Positions 34,734 through 47,709 of a stretch of DNA of 64,000 nucleotides are shown here, one piece after another. The notes beneath the pieces are model-generated. The model was not told where the DNA came from and searched no databases. It saw only the letters and a program-made list of their open reading frames with translations. Source of the stretch: Neurospora crassa OR74A (lineage: Eukaryota > Ascomycota > Sordariomycetes > Sordariales > Sordariaceae); the NCBI RefSeq assembly GCF_000182925.2, contig NC_026501.1, positions 7,791,917 through 7,855,916 on the forward strand. Reading direction: 5' to 3'. Positions within the stretch are counted from its first letter, which is position 1. Every line of letters begins with the position of its first letter. Both the position numbers and the translations under genes were made by a program.

Positions 34734-37713
34734 ATGCACCTCCCGACCCAGCTATCGGCGCTCCTCCTGGTCGCGCTGCCATCTGCGGTGCGTGCTGTCT
34801 TCCAGGATGAGGTCGGCCACATCGACTACCATTACGAACTCCTGGGCCTCCCCCAACGTGAAACCACCTTCTTCCACAAGCCGAGGCGAGACGACAAGGC
34901 GAGCCTGCTCTATACACTAAGCGACGTTGGCGTGCTCGGGGCCGTCAATCCCAGCAGCGGGGCCGTCCTTTGGCGACAACTGCTCAATGGCACCATCACG
35001 GACGGCGGCGGCTTCTTGCGCGCGGGCGAAGGCCAAAACTGGCTGGCCAGCGCCTACGGCCAGTCGGTACACGCGTGGGACGCCGTAAACGGGAGAAATA
35101 AGTTTTGGATGGACTTTGCGGGGGAGGTCAAGGACCTGGAGGTCATGGAGATGACTGAAAATAACAGGAAGGATATCCTGGCTTTGTTCGACGAGAACGA
35201 GTCGACTGTGCTCAGGAGGCTGAGTGGCAACGACGGAAGGGTTGTGTGGGAATATAAGGAGACATCCGGTGACGTGCCCCTTCAGGTCAGCACCAATGTT
35301 GAGAAGGCCTTTGTCATTAGTCTTCGCGGATCTGCCGGTGCCTACAACATCAAAGTCACCATCCTCGATGCCCTCAGCGGGAAGCGCGAGGATGAGCTGG
35401 TGCTTGGAACCAAGGCGGATGTTCACGATAAGGACGATGTCATTCTCGTCGGTGCCAACTCTGCGGCTCCTATTATTGCTTGGACCGACGATACTCGTCA
35501 ACAGCTACGTGTCAGTGTTCTGGGGCAAAAGACACGGCAGGAATTCGCCCTGTCCGCCGACACTATCTCCGTCGAAATCCATGCTCCCCATATTGTCCAG
35601 TCTCAGCCGCATTTCCTGGTGCACAGCAAAACCTCTACCGGCCATACTGCTGAGGTGTACCACGTTGATCTTAGGACAAACGTCATCACCAAGGCTTATC
35701 AGCTCCCTTTCACTTCTGGACCCGGCGCTTTCTCCACCAGCTCTAACGGTGCGAATGTCTACTTCACTCGTATTACTGACGAGGAGCTGGTCATTTTCTC
35801 GTCTATCTCGGACACCGTGCTCGGGCGATGGCCCCTGAAGACGACCGAATCCAGACTGGTTGCCCTCCATGGAGTCTCCGAGGTTGTGAAGAAGGCCGGC
35901 ACCGATAGCTATGCCGTCAGGTCGGCTGCTGTTACAGATACCGACGAATGGATTCTTATCCGTAACGGAGACGTCGTCTGGTCTCGTCCTGAAGGCTTGA
36001 CCGGAGCTGTTGCGGCCACTTTCGTGGAGATTCCTGAGAGTGAAAACCTCGCCAAGACTTTGGAACAGGAGGCTCACAGCAACCCTCTCGAGGCTTACAT
36101 CCATCGCGTCAAGCGTCATCTTGAAGATCTCCAGTACTTGCCCACGTACCTTAACAACATTCCTACCCGCTTGATGAGCAGTATACTTGGCACTGAGGTC
36201 TCTTCCCACGATGTTAAGCTTGCCCGGGACAGCTTTGGTTTCCATAAGCTGGTTGTTTTGGCTACAAGGCGCGGTATGATCTACGTCCTTGACGCCGGTG
36301 ACCACGGAAAAATCCTGGCTTCCAAGAGGGTCTTTGACCTACCCAAGGGCCAGAAGTGGGCTATTGCTGGAATCAAGGCGGATGACTCGACGGGCATTGT
36401 CACTATCCTTGGAACGAACAACGATGAGACAATTGTCAAGATTCTCCCGGGTACCTCGTTCAATATAGAGGTGTTAAGCAAGGGGCCGGAGGGATCTCCT
36501 GCGACCCAGAGTGCTGCTCTTCTCAACACCGTTTCTGGACCTCGTCTCTTCCCCGTTGGTTCGGATGGTGAACTTCAAGGCCTGACCTCCGACATACTCC
36601 CTAACCAGGTTGCTGTGGTCCGCGGCTCCGATAGAGAGTTGAAGGGCGTAGCGATTGCTGACGGAAAGCAAACCGTCTCTTGGACTTTCGTGTTGCCCAA
36701 GTCTCAGAGAATCGTCGACATTGCTGCCAGACCTTCTCATGACGCCGTTGCCTCCATTGGTCGCGTCCTCGGTGACCGAACTGTAAAGTACAAGTACCTC
36801 AACCCCAACACCCTTGTTGTTGCCGCAGTCGATGAGAGTACCAAGATTCCTTCTCTTGTTATCTATCTGCTTGACACGGTCTCCGGACAGATCTTGGCCT
36901 CCTCGAAGCACGAGGGCGTTGACCCCAGCAAGCACATTGAGTGTGCCATGGCGGAGAACTGGTTTACTTGCACCTACTTTGGCCAGTACCGCCTCAGAGA
37001 CGGCGCCCAATCTCTCAAGGGATACCAGATCGTCGTCTCCGACCTTTACGAGACAGACAAGCCCAACGATAGAGGTGTCCTTGGTGACGCCGAGAACTTC
37101 TCCTCTCTTGGGCCCATCGATGCTCCGGGTGACGTCCCTCTGCCCTCGGTCGTCTCCCAAACCTTCATTCTCAGCGCTCCCATTTCCGCGCTGGAGGTCA
37201 CGCAGACCAGACAGGGTATCACTTCTCGCCAGGTGCTGGCTTACCTCCCGGAGAATCACGGTATCGTCGGTATCCCGCGCATGGTCCTCGAGCCCCGCCG
37301 CCCTGTTGGCCGTGACCCTACCGCCGCCGAGGTCGAGGAAGGCTTGATCAAGTACCACCCCGCCATTGAGATTGACCCCAAGAGCGTTCACACCCACGAG
37401 AGGGACGTTATTGGTGTGCAGAAGATCATTGCCGCGCCGGCAGTTGTGGAGAGTACCAGCTTGGTGTTCGCTTATGGCATCGATGTATTTGGGTCGAGGG
37501 TAGCGCCGAGCTTCCTATTTGATATTCTCGGCAAGGGCTTCAACAAGGTCACTCTTATTGGAACTGTATTGGCGATTACGGCTGGTGTGATGATTTTGAG
37601 CCCGATGGTAAGCAAAAACCTTGTGTGATAAGTGGAAGCAAACATCAACTAACAGGTTGTCTCTTCAGGTTCGGAGAAAGCAAATCAACGCGCTTTGGGG
37701 TGCTCCGATGTAA
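34734..37713 (+). CDS. emc1: ER membrane protein complex subunit 1
   Basis: EMC1 is the large lumenal/scaffold subunit of the EMC, which inserts tail-anchored and multi-pass proteins into the ER membrane. Exons are 34734-37607 and 37669-37713, 972 residues. A signal peptide (residues 1-21, LSALLLVALPSAVRA) precedes FQDEVGHIDYHYELLG. Two beta-propeller-like regions follow, with SLLYTLSDVGVLGAVNPSSG typical of the family. The conserved C-terminal domain includes TSRQVLAYLPENHGIVGIPR and RRPVGRDPTAAE. One transmembrane helix (VTLIGTVLAITAGVMILSPM) lies near the end. The second exon adds the cytosolic tail VRRKQINALWGAPM, conserved in EMC1; without splicing the frame stops early. The family length is normal. 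Confidence 0.96.
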
Positions 37714-38750
37714 AAGTAGGTTTCAGGTTGGTGTATGGCTCCCACTGAAAGTGGCGGCGCTTTAATTACATAGAAGGATTACACATAAAGATGGAACAGA
37801 AACGTTTTAATGACATGAATTTAGCAGTGCATACCTGTTTTGGGGCTCAAATAACTGGGTTCGTAAGTTTCGATCCCTGAATGGCCATTCAGTAGAGCTA
37901 TGTGACGTTCTTCAGTCCAGTATGGGCCAGTATGTGTAAATATTTATCACATCAATTCTTTACAATGATTCTCTGCTCTTTGCGCATCTCTCCACAAATT
38001 CTTACAGTTATCTTTCGCGAGACCTTTCATTGTTCATGCTTTATCACCGCATCCATCACATGGAACCTGGCTATGCCAATTCACTCCTTCCTTACCACAT
38101 TCTTCATTTTCGGTCGCTCCACCCCACCCCACACAACAATCCTCCATTATCATAGGGATCGAAGCCCTGTCGGGTTCCGACACTACGAACAGAGAAATGG
38201 AAGGTCTTTCACCGACGGCGTCCAATACCACTTAAGCTTCCTTGAATACCTTCGTTAACTCTCCAGAGGTAACTTTTGTTTTTTGCCACTACCCAACATT
38301 GACCGCCGCCTCTTCCCATAATGCTCAGCTTTTGCCCAACGATTATGATCATTCGTTGGATATCTTCGTGAAGCTTGCCCCTGGCTCCATCATGCAATCT
38401 TCACAACCCGGCCATGCCAGTCCGCTATTTTCTAGAATTTTCAAATTCCGTGAATGACAAGATTTTGCTCGGGCGGAAAACTCGGTGACGGTAGTCGCTT
38501 GTGTATGTAGTCTGGATTGTTGTCATTCTGCTCGTTGCTTCTCTGCCGACGAAGAGCGCGAAACGTAAGTAGCACCACGGCGCTTGATTTGACATCACCT
38601 GGTTCATCTGTCACACCGCACCATGATCACCCATGTATCATCCGAAACAACTCGACGCGGCTTGATAGCCTCTCATCCAGTCATCATGGATACTCGTGCC
38701 CGCCCGCACGGCCTTCCTCCTTACTCATTCGGACCGCCTTGCTTACCCCC

Positions 38751-39529
38751 ATGGCATCTATCAGTGAGAGACGAGCCTCTTCATCTTCTACAGCCTCTTG
38801 ACTATTCACTCCCTAGCTAGGCGTCAAGTCTGCCCGCCTCATGCCGTCTTACTGTCCAATAAGGTGACAGATAGACCAGGCACAAGGAACTGAGTGAACG
38901 GCTCGACGTCCCGGCCGAGCTGAAGCCAGACGTGATACTGCCCGTCCTCCATGCCGATTCGACTTTCGAGGCTCCACAAACACCAGCCCATTATAACCAT
39001 GCCCTTGATCGTCTAGGATTTTGCCGTCCCGTGGTTTCCGCCGGAGCCACTCAGTCATGAATCCAGACTCTGGGTAACCTTCACGCCCTTCTTCACCGAA
39101 CAACTGACCAGTCGAACTTGGAAAGTGAAGCCGACACCTTCCTCTTCGACACCATCCCCGACAAGGCAACCGCACTTGTCAAAACGATGACTCGCGAGTA
39201 CGCGTTCTTGAAAAGATTTCTCTCCTTGTTCGCCCCATTGGATAGAGCTCTCTGAAACTTCGGGGCCATCGTGGCGATTGTGTGGGGTTGCCACAAGTAC
39301 TCAACACTTGGGGCTTTCGATTTGGGCGAGCATCGGAGTAGTTGTAAGAGAACGCGTCATACGCGTATATGAAGGTGATCATGATGGTGGGCCGATAGCG
39401 TTGACGAGGTGGAAGAGCCTGGACAAGGAGCAGCACTGCCACATCCAAGAGCTGCTAAGATGCTACGCCTTTAGTATTACTAAGGACCGAAAAGCTGCTG
39501 ATCGTGTTTCCAGTCATAACCGGCGTTAA
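38751..39529 (+). pseudogene. Decayed protein-coding gene, several stops and frameshifts
   Basis: From ATG 38751 a Ser-rich start (MASISERRASSSSTAS) runs into TGA at 38799, TAG at 38814 and TGA at 38865. A one-base frame change then opens a stretch from ~38875 to 39369, interrupted only by TGA at 39058 and TGA at 39253. Its translation looks like real protein (ELSERLDVPAELKPDVILPV, FLFDTIPDKATALVKTMTRE, YAFLKRFLSLFAPLDRAL, NFGAIVAIVWGCHKYS). A further shift leads to a frame with RWKSLDKEQHCHIQELLRCY ending at 39529. No splice sites remove the stops. The FAPLDRAL...IVWGCHKY pattern recalls N-terminal helical domains of fungal NLR-like proteins, but I am not sure. The gene's original identity is unknown. 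Confidence 0.5.
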
Positions 39530-40689
39530 ATCTGGAAGCATGATGGACAGTCATTCTCTCAAGTTGGACGTTCACACTGAGTGGCGGTTATGTTCCGGAG
39601 ATTCGGTGTTGATTCTACATTAGTTTGATCGGGTTACTCAGCTTCATGGTTACACAAACTATTCATGATTTAGCCACGTGGTGGCTGAGCAGAGTGCTTT
39701 CGATGTAGTGTATTCTGTTACAGCCGAGAGGTAACGCCACTGCTGCTACGCCATCCTCTTTCGCCTCTTCTTGAAAGCGCAAATTCAGTATTCATTGCGC
39801 AAATAGTATGTACTAACCACAGTGTTCCCCGGCGAGCCCGGGTCCTTATATTCAGTCTATAGTTCAGGAACCGAAATGTTCCGGTAAGTCCGATTGGCTT
39901 GTATACTAACCGGATGCCATGCATGCTTCGGCCCGCTATCAGCCTCAACACAGGCGACCTCAGGCATTGAATACGGTCATAGCAAGCATCACCTCAGCTG
40001 AATGCGCTCATATCCCAGCTAATAATGTTCAAGGACACCGGATTCAGCGTGCTATACATGATTGCCATTATGACAGGCGTAAAGGAGTACGTTTTTTTCC
40101 TAGCTGAATCTCCTCGAAGGCTGTACGAAAAGGAGCACATGACCTGATAGTTGCGAGACCCTCCCCAGCTTCAAAGTCATATTTTGAGCCGAGACAATGG
40201 CGCCTCGAGTAGATTGCCTTCCATTTCGACTTCAACGCCATCGTGTGACCAGACGCCGTGTTTCCCAGCCAGCCTGCTGTCTAGTGTGAGATGCACAGGT
40301 TTCGCCGCGATTCGGTGTCGGGACTAGAAACAACAAGGCGACCAAGACCGTGAAACTAAGGTATGGCGGTTCGAAGGTCCTGTCTCGTGGCGGTCTTATT
40401 CAGCTCCTGGCGGCCTTATCTGGCTCCTGTCGGCCAACTATATCTGTCTGGTAATTCCGGAAAGCAAGACAAAAGGCGCATTGTGAGGCCGGCGTGGGCG
40501 CAAATCGGAGTCGAGAAAGGTTTGGAGCAGCAAGACTGAGATCCCCGTGATCCGCAGGTCCTTAGCGCTAGGTACCTACAGCGTCATCCCGTCAATCCGT
40601 TGTCGCCAGGAACCTTTCTCCGACAGAAGGCAACTCATGTCATCAACTTACTGTCCATTCACGGCCAATGAAGTTGCTTCAGTTGTGTC

Positions 40690-40770
40690 ATCACTCGTCG
40701 GGCAAAGAACGCCTCGACGCGTATAGCCTGCCAAGCGTGCGATCAACCCGAAGCCCCAGATCTTCCGGCA
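40690..40770 (+). pseudogene. Possible Zn2Cys6 transcription-factor remnant
   Basis: One frame reads RRAKNASTRIACQACDQ, which resembles the opening of a Gal4-type zinc cluster (TRIACxxCRxRKxKC). The basic residues and remaining cysteines that should follow are absent, and the frame closes soon after. It may be a remnant or chance. Confidence 0.2.
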
Positions 40771-42951
40771 ATCAAGGTAATCCGAACCTCCTCCGCGGTA
40801 TAGCAGGCGAGTGTCTACCTAGAGGCCAGTGGTTAGATCATATGGATGTCGAGAATCCCCAAATTCAGGCTACAATACCCTATGTGTTGTCGATCCTCGT
40901 TGCCAAGTTGTACCATCCCGGCGGCTCAAGCTGACAGGAACATGCACTAGTGTATTTCGAAGTGCTTACCTAGGGCTGACCCGAAGAACCTAAGCTTAAA
41001 TTAGAATGCCAACAGGCATCCAACGACTCGGTGCCAGTGCTCTGGCTCGGGGCAGACAAGGCATCATCCGAAAGAGAAGATATATCTTCCGACCTCCTGT
41101 CTTTAATGCCTGATCCGAGGAAAATCGTGTGAGGTAGACGTGGCGCTGGATGTAGAGTGTATTGTACCCGACAACGTACCTAGAATTTGCTCATTGGTTA
41201 GCTGTTCAACCTTGGCTATGCCTTGGCTCTAACAACGTGGTGGAGAGCCGCTTGTCGGATAAGGACTTACGGTCTGGTTCTGGTGCCGGCGAGATTGTTT
41301 AAAGCTTTGAGGTTTCAGTTGGGCGTTTTTTTATTACTTCCACCGTGCTCTAACTGCCACGTAAACGGCGGTGTGTGAATAAGCCAGACACAAGCGCCAT
41401 CATAAGTGCAGCTCGCTGCCTGCTTGCTACCCTTCGAACTAGCGCACAGGAATCGAGTCGATGGTTCCCCGGGCAAATAGCAACGGATGCTAATGCAATG
41501 AGCAAGGAATCTGGATTCAGCTGGGAACAACGAATTTGGATGGTGCATCAGAATTTGGACGCCTTACGCACCAAAACAAGCATATCGAGAGTCAAAGCAA
41601 GGCAACTGTCTCTAGTAATGCTGGTTCGGCCGTTGAATCGCGCATCGCGGGTTGTGGAGGCGGCCGAGTGAACAAGAGAGACTTGCGTGTCCAGGTAGGT
41701 ATGTAGAGCATTTGGCTGATCAAGGCTTCGGTGAGAAAAGTCCTAGTTCCTAGACGTGTGGATTCCTTTTGATGGCGAGACATCATTCATTTATTTCGTT
41801 CGAATGACTGAACCCAATTCGCAAAGAATTTTCGCGGAAAGTTTTAGCGATTCGTTGTTTATCGGTTGAGCAGTCAAGGAAACCGAAAATCCAACGAAGT
41901 AGCCCAACAAAGCGCGTATGAAGATTCGAAGGACTCCAACGAGGCCTTGGCCACGATATAGATCCATTGAAATCGACTGTCCTATCAATGGCCTACTTCA
42001 GCTCGAAAGCTGCTGATAGGTGAACACTGGACGACGAGAAGCGAGGGCTTGAACATCTTTGTTAGCATCGTGTTAAACAACTAAACACTTGACTGACCCA
42101 CTCGCAACAACCGTTTTCTGGCGTTCGATGTATGAAATATATCTTCGACCTTGTCGTGCATGTCGCCTTCCAAGTTCGACGGGGGTTCGCCGCTGTCAGA
42201 TCATGGGCGGTCCGGAACATATGTGAGAATCTCCTGGCAAGTGTATGGTGCCCTTTGACAATTACCAGTGTTAGTAAAACGTGTGAACGGGGCCAAAGGG
42301 GATAAAATACTTCAGTTGAATCGACGTCTCCGTCAGCGAGAATTTTATAGAGCATGTTCAATTCCGGGGTTTGGCCCCCAACGGAGTGGCCCGTTATGCT
42401 CTGTTAAATGACGCTTCTCTTGGAGGGTGCCAAGACATATACCATACCATCGCTATCATGAAGTATGGTGAAGTTAATCACAATGGATAGCTGCTTGCTC
42501 GCAGAGTCCGATTGCGGCTGCGTTAAAACCCGAATCGGGTTGTCTTGCGTCATGATCCTTTTGGCCTTTTCTGCTGGTAGAACACCCAACCCTGCAAAAC
42601 CTGGGGTTGCTTGGTCGCACACTCATATGTCTCACTTCTATAGTTCTACTGCCGCAATAAAGGGACATCCCGATGTCCATAATGAGAAATTGATCTTCCT
42701 CGACCCGCTCCTTTGGGCTGCCCCTAACGTCTTGAGGCCCCATAAGGCTTGAGCCATTACTTTGGCTTCTTGATGATCTTATCGTTGTAATTAAGCAACG
42801 ATCATCTCTGCCCTATTGCCTTGTGTCTGTGATGGTCATAATGATGGATAATTTGGCGCAATATAGGCACTATCTAAAACACCTTGCCCGATCGGCGTTC
42901 CTATCACATGTATCTTCGGAGGGATATATTGTAATGGGGCGGCTCTTTTTG

Positions 42952-43060
42952 TTGCTAAAAACCCCGATGTAGGCAAAGGCGACCAATCATACTTAGATCT
43001 GAAGTAAAAGTGATGTTGAAAGGAACGTAGAGGTATATTGCGGCTACCTTATCACATCCC
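42952..43060 (+). repeat. Diverged dispersed repeat, copy A
   Basis: Bases 42952-42991 align over 40 nt with 57358-57397, sharing AAAACCCC and an exact GACCAATCATA. After a ~42-nt extra segment, the copy resumes with ATATTGCGG and TACCTTATCACATCCC, matching copy B. Alignment was done by eye. Confidence 0.4.
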
Positions 43061-44493
43061 AATGCAAGCAAGTGGCGCTTAGAAGTTTCGGTGAGCCTTG
43101 AGGCTTGTCAGCCGCACACCGGGAATCACTGTGACAGCAAGCATCGGCAGGCTGTGGCTTGTGATTCAACAAGGCCGAAGTCGGAATACCGCTTCAGGCA
43201 CGAGAACAATCTTTGTCCACATTCATAGGACCGGAGCCCAGTATTCAGGCATCAGGCTTTGTTGGATAGGCGCGGTCACGAGTGACGGTGCAAACTAACC
43301 ACACAACGTCGAAGATTGGCGGCACAACCCGCGTTTCCTTCTCAGTCTCACATGATCCTGACCCTAGCCGATATCAAGACCATGAATTGCCTGGCAAAAC
43401 CTGCCAGAATAGAGAGATATTGGCAGCCTACTTGACTTGACCGAAAACCGGCGGACCGTCAGGCACGGTTGGGTGAAGTGCTGTCTCGTGAGAGGGTTCC
43501 CTTGCTCCCTTCCCTGTGGTCGCATTAGGTCGCCCTCAGGTCGTGATGCGGTTTTCTGTTCGATTGTCAGGCAAATAGAACGTCGGGTAGGGACATCGGT
43601 ATGGATGCCCGAATGGATTGTCTCCTTGTTTATGTCACAGCCCGAGTGTTTGCTCCCCTTAGGCTTCAGCAACACCTCAGATTGAATGTTTGGAGAATAG
43701 GGGAAGGTCGCCGAATAGGGGGAGTTCGCCATCTGTATTTCAAGGCTACCTCAGCTCCATCAGGGATCAATGACATTGACAGAGAAACCAACAAAGAAAA
43801 GGGCAGCATGGGATACAGTGTTAGGCTGTTATTTATTCGAGCTGATGTTGAATTGGCTGGTGGATGATGTCTGTGTAGATGGCGTGCAAGGCTTTTTTGT
43901 TTTTGCTGATTCAAGGTGCATGGCCTGGTAATCTGCAACAGCGCCTAACAGCCGGATTATTTGGATCTCGTGTTGAGGTTGAGTAGCAGGGTTCTTCGAT
44001 TTTGGGTTCTGCAGGAATGGAGATATAGAACAGCTTGGTCGACATGTTAACCGGCTTTCGGTCTATTATGGGGGAAAACACGAATAGAGTAAGAGTGATC
44101 GAGAGCTTTATGTATGCGAAAACAAACCCTTACCCACACCACAATCCTGGAACTTAGTACTGAATGGCAAGAAGAAGACTGGGGGCTACATATTTGCCCA
44201 TATGCCCGAAATGAGTGGATACCTACGTGTACATATGTACCGCTTGAAACTATCCATTGGTTCGTAGTCACCTGCGGTTCTATCATGTGTTCAAATGTCA
44301 CAGGCATGGGGTGGGCATTCTATGTAGTGGGAATTGTCAGAGTTCGACACACGGTTCCTCTCCAGCTTTGAAATCACTTTGCAGACGTGCAGCATCGTTT
44401 CGGTGCTGTCAAAGAGAAGTTAAGAAGAGAGATGGCGAGCATTTGCGTTTTATTCATGTATTCGTCTTTTGGGTCCGCAGAGCAGAGCCGCAA

Positions 44494-44543
44494 GTACGTA
44501 GGTACCTAGTGCGCGGACCACGGGTAGAGAGGTACCTACGTAC
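44494..44543. repeat. Perfect 14-bp inverted repeat
   Basis: GTACGTAGGTACCT (44494-44507) and its exact reverse complement AGGTACCTACGTAC (44530-44543) flank a 22-base spacer. The arms could form a hairpin with 14 paired bases, or mark the ends of a minute inverted-repeat insertion. Confidence 0.9.
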
Positions 44544-45222
44544 AAAATGGTTCGCCAACAAGGCAACCATCACGCCCACCAATCAAAAATCACGTGTACA
44601 AAAGCCATGATCCTGAACCTCACAAAAGTGTATCAAACTAAACGCGCGATAGAGGACCAACACCAATTCTTTTTTTTAAATATGGTAACAGGAAGGCCAC
44701 TTTGTTGCTAGGCTCAGAACTTGGATTTGTCGTACCAAGTCGTTCGTTTGCTATGTTCGCCAGTACCGCGCGGCGCTGATAGACTGTTACCTTACTACAC
44801 CACTGCTGTCCCGTCCTGTCGCCCAAACTCCTGGCAGTTCGCGTCTCAGCTTCATGAGGACTACTTACCCTTGCAAAAACACTTATCTCGATCTATTGTC
44901 ACCCCGCTCTCCTCGACGACAACACCCCCGGCAAGCTACTTGCGGTCGACTTTCCGACAGAAATCGCTCGCAACCATCTTTGTCAGCTTTTGAGCCTCCG
45001 TAGGACAACGTGGCTCCTCACAGCATCCTGTATTGATCTCGGCATCATCGCACTGCCGAACCCCTGTTACGCACGGACACAAAGTCTCTTGAGGAATTCT
45101 GGCGCATCAATCGCAAGTCACTCGCCTCTGTGACTGTTGGTCAGCTTGAGTCACGTTCACGCTTGCACAAGCATATCACACTTGCACAAGCATACGCCTA
45201 CAGACAAATCAGACCGCCAGTC

Positions 45223-47709
45223 ATGGCCTCACAAAAACCCCAGGTCGACATTGGACAAGGCTTCGTCAACTATCTAAGAAAACAAGCACGATCTAGGCAG
45301 AAACCGGCAGTTTGTAATCTTTGCAATTTAGACCTCCCAGCCGTCACCGACCATGTGCAATTTGAGGCTCACATCAAATCGGTTCATGCTCAACTTTATA
45401 ACAGCAAAACAACAGAAAAGGAAAAAGAGGACTGGCTGAATGCGCAATGGAAAGCATCTCAGCCTACAAATATAAGTGAGAGGTTGGTCACTTCCCTTCC
45501 ATATCCTGCTGATCATGCCTCCCCGATACAGAGATTTGTACTCACAGTAGCCATGCACCACATCAGAAACCCAGGTATAGACGTTAGTTCTAGATCCGGA
45601 AAGGCAGCTTCTCCCGGAGACGCCAACCGGCCGTCAAACTGGGGAAAAAATGCTGGCCAAGAATCGGCCAATGTGGCGCAAGCGCAACCAGACCGTGCTT
45701 TCCGAACAAAGAGTCCTTCTCCCAGCAACAAAAGGGAGAGCTCTCGTAGCCAGTCACCCCCCAAGCGCTCCAAAACTTCTGGCCGTCAGGGAGCTAGTGC
45801 GTTGACGGATGATGCGCGTGCGGAATTTGACCGGGGACCAACTCAAAAAGGAATGCTGTGGGATCCCCAAAATGATACAACTCGGACTCGCACTCAGCCC
45901 TACGACAAGTCAAACGTTGCCACAAGCCACAAACTACCTTTAGCTGCTTCGCAGGCCAAGTCCCGCCGCCAGAGTCAACAGTCCCAAAACGCACCCAGTC
46001 GAGCCCCTGCTCAGTCTGAAGATATGTCGATTGGGTTCCTCAAACAGCCCGAGACACGCGCTATTTCCCAGGAGCAGCTTGTTACCGAGGTCAAGGGTAT
46101 CTATGCTGGCCTTGTTATGGTTGAGAGCAAATGCATCGAGGTCGACAACGCCCAGAATGCCGAGACAGATCCCGCCAACAAGCCCATCAACCATGAGCAA
46201 TGGCAGGCATTGATCGCTCTGCACCGCACTTTGCTTCACGAGCATCACGATTTCTTCCTGGCTTCTCAACACCCGTCTGCGAGCCCGGCATTAAGACGAT
46301 TGGCCGCCAAGTATGCTATGCCGGCCCGAATGTGGAGGCACGGAATTCACAGCTTCCTTGAACTGCTAAGACACCGTCTTCCCGGGAGTCTTGAGCACAT
46401 GCTCACTTTCATTTACCTGGCATACTCGATGATGGCATTGCTGTACGAAACTGTGCCTGCTTTTGAAGAGACATGGATTGAGTGTCTCGGGGATTTGAGC
46501 CGTTATCGGATGGCCATTGAGGAGGGCAACCTTCGTGACCGAGAGATATGGACTGGTGTGAGCCGGGATTGGTACTCGAAGGCTTCCGACAAGTCACCCA
46601 CTACTGGGCGTCTCTACCACCATCTCGCCATTCTTTCCCGGCCCAACGCGGTGCAGCAACTCTATTATTACGCCAAATCGCTCTGCGTTGCAATCCCTTT
46701 CAACTCGGCTCGTGACAGCATCATGACGCTTTTCGACCCTGTTTTGGGTCCCGATTCAAGTCGTCACTCAAGGCTGCATCATATCGATCTCGCATTCGTC
46801 CAGACCCATGGCGTCATGTTCAGTGGCAAGTCTCAGGACAAGCTGGAGGATTATATGGAAAATTTCTTGAAACCCCTTGGTAATCACATTCAAGTTTCAG
46901 GATATCAGTGGCGAGAGCCTGGGTATGTGTGACTGTTGCATCTTTTTCTCTTTCTTTCAAAGTCTCTAGTCCTAACGTCAAACAGATACCACATTGCTAT
47001 TGCAAACTGCTGTGCCATCATTGGTTGGGGTAATGAAAAGAACCCAGTTTATCGAGCCATAAAAGCGAAAGCAAGCGTCAATAATGAGTCGCGTGACCAA
47101 ACCATGACTGGCATCGAGGGGGCGGAACCAGATCTACAACTCGTAACAGCTCTGAGATTGGCCAACAGGACTCATGATGTCGTCTTGAGACAACAGGACG
47201 ACCTAAATGTGGTACCATATCTCCATGCCACTCTTGCGTTTGTCTACCATCTGATCTCTCTGCCAGAGGCCATGGTCCACTTTGCACCAGAGTTTCCCTG
47301 GCGCCTGGTGTCTTACCAGCTGAACTCCTTGCTTCGGGAGTATTCCGCGTATGACCGGTTTGAGAGCGACAAGTTTCCCAGACTGGAGAATGAAGAGGTT
47401 CCCCGTCCCCTGCCTGAGGACTTTGCCATGCGCGGCCTTCTGTGGGTTGAGAAGTTTTTCCCCAGCGACTGGTTCTCGGAAGACAAGATCATCGACGACG
47501 AGAAGTATTTCGAATCGGCTTCCCTCTTCGATGAAAGAATCCCACGGGTTCTGTACTTGGGCTATCGGATTGCCATGGAAGGAGAGGGCAAATGGCTTCA
47601 ATACGACCCGAAGACTCATCGGTTCGGGGTGCACTCGCAGTATGAGCTGGAGTCTCACAGAGGAGGCAAAGACTACGGTGAACTGCCTGATGCGGCCGCC
47701 CACCCTTGA
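45223..47709 (+). CDS. Est1-type DNA/RNA-binding protein with N-terminal zinc finger
   Basis: Exons are 45223-46922 and 46986-47709, 807 residues. The ATG at 45223 is chosen because the upstream extension of the frame has no other ATG. Near the start C31-x2-C34...H50-x4-H55 forms a C2H2-like finger. Residues ~110-300 are disordered with an SR/KR-rich stretch (RESSRSQSPPKRSKTS). From ~310 onward the protein follows the Est1/SMG5-6-7 plan: LVTEVKGIYAGLVMVESKCI, HRTLLHEHHDFFLASQHPSA, DRNL-type linker, then GRLYHHLAILSRPNAVQQLYYYAKSL, the hallmark of the Est1 DNA/RNA-binding domain. The C-terminal part (exon 2) is all-helical with LRLANRTHDVV and EEVPRPLPEDFAMRG. No PIN nuclease domain is present. 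Roles in telomere or RNA-decay biology are inferred from the family. Confidence 0.87.

Larger units (their letters stand above)
37714..45222. other. Gene-poor 7.5-kb region
   Basis: Between EMC1 and the Est1-type gene no intact gene can be supported. It contains a decayed gene at 38751-39529, a possible Zn2Cys6 remnant near 40690, one copy of a diverged dispersed repeat (42952-43060) and a perfect 14-bp inverted repeat (44494-44543). The remainder has only short frames. Confidence 0.55.

Noticed and set aside
38849-39296. Minus-strand open frames at the decayed gene
   Set aside because: The plus strand gives the more protein-like reading; the minus frames are shadows.
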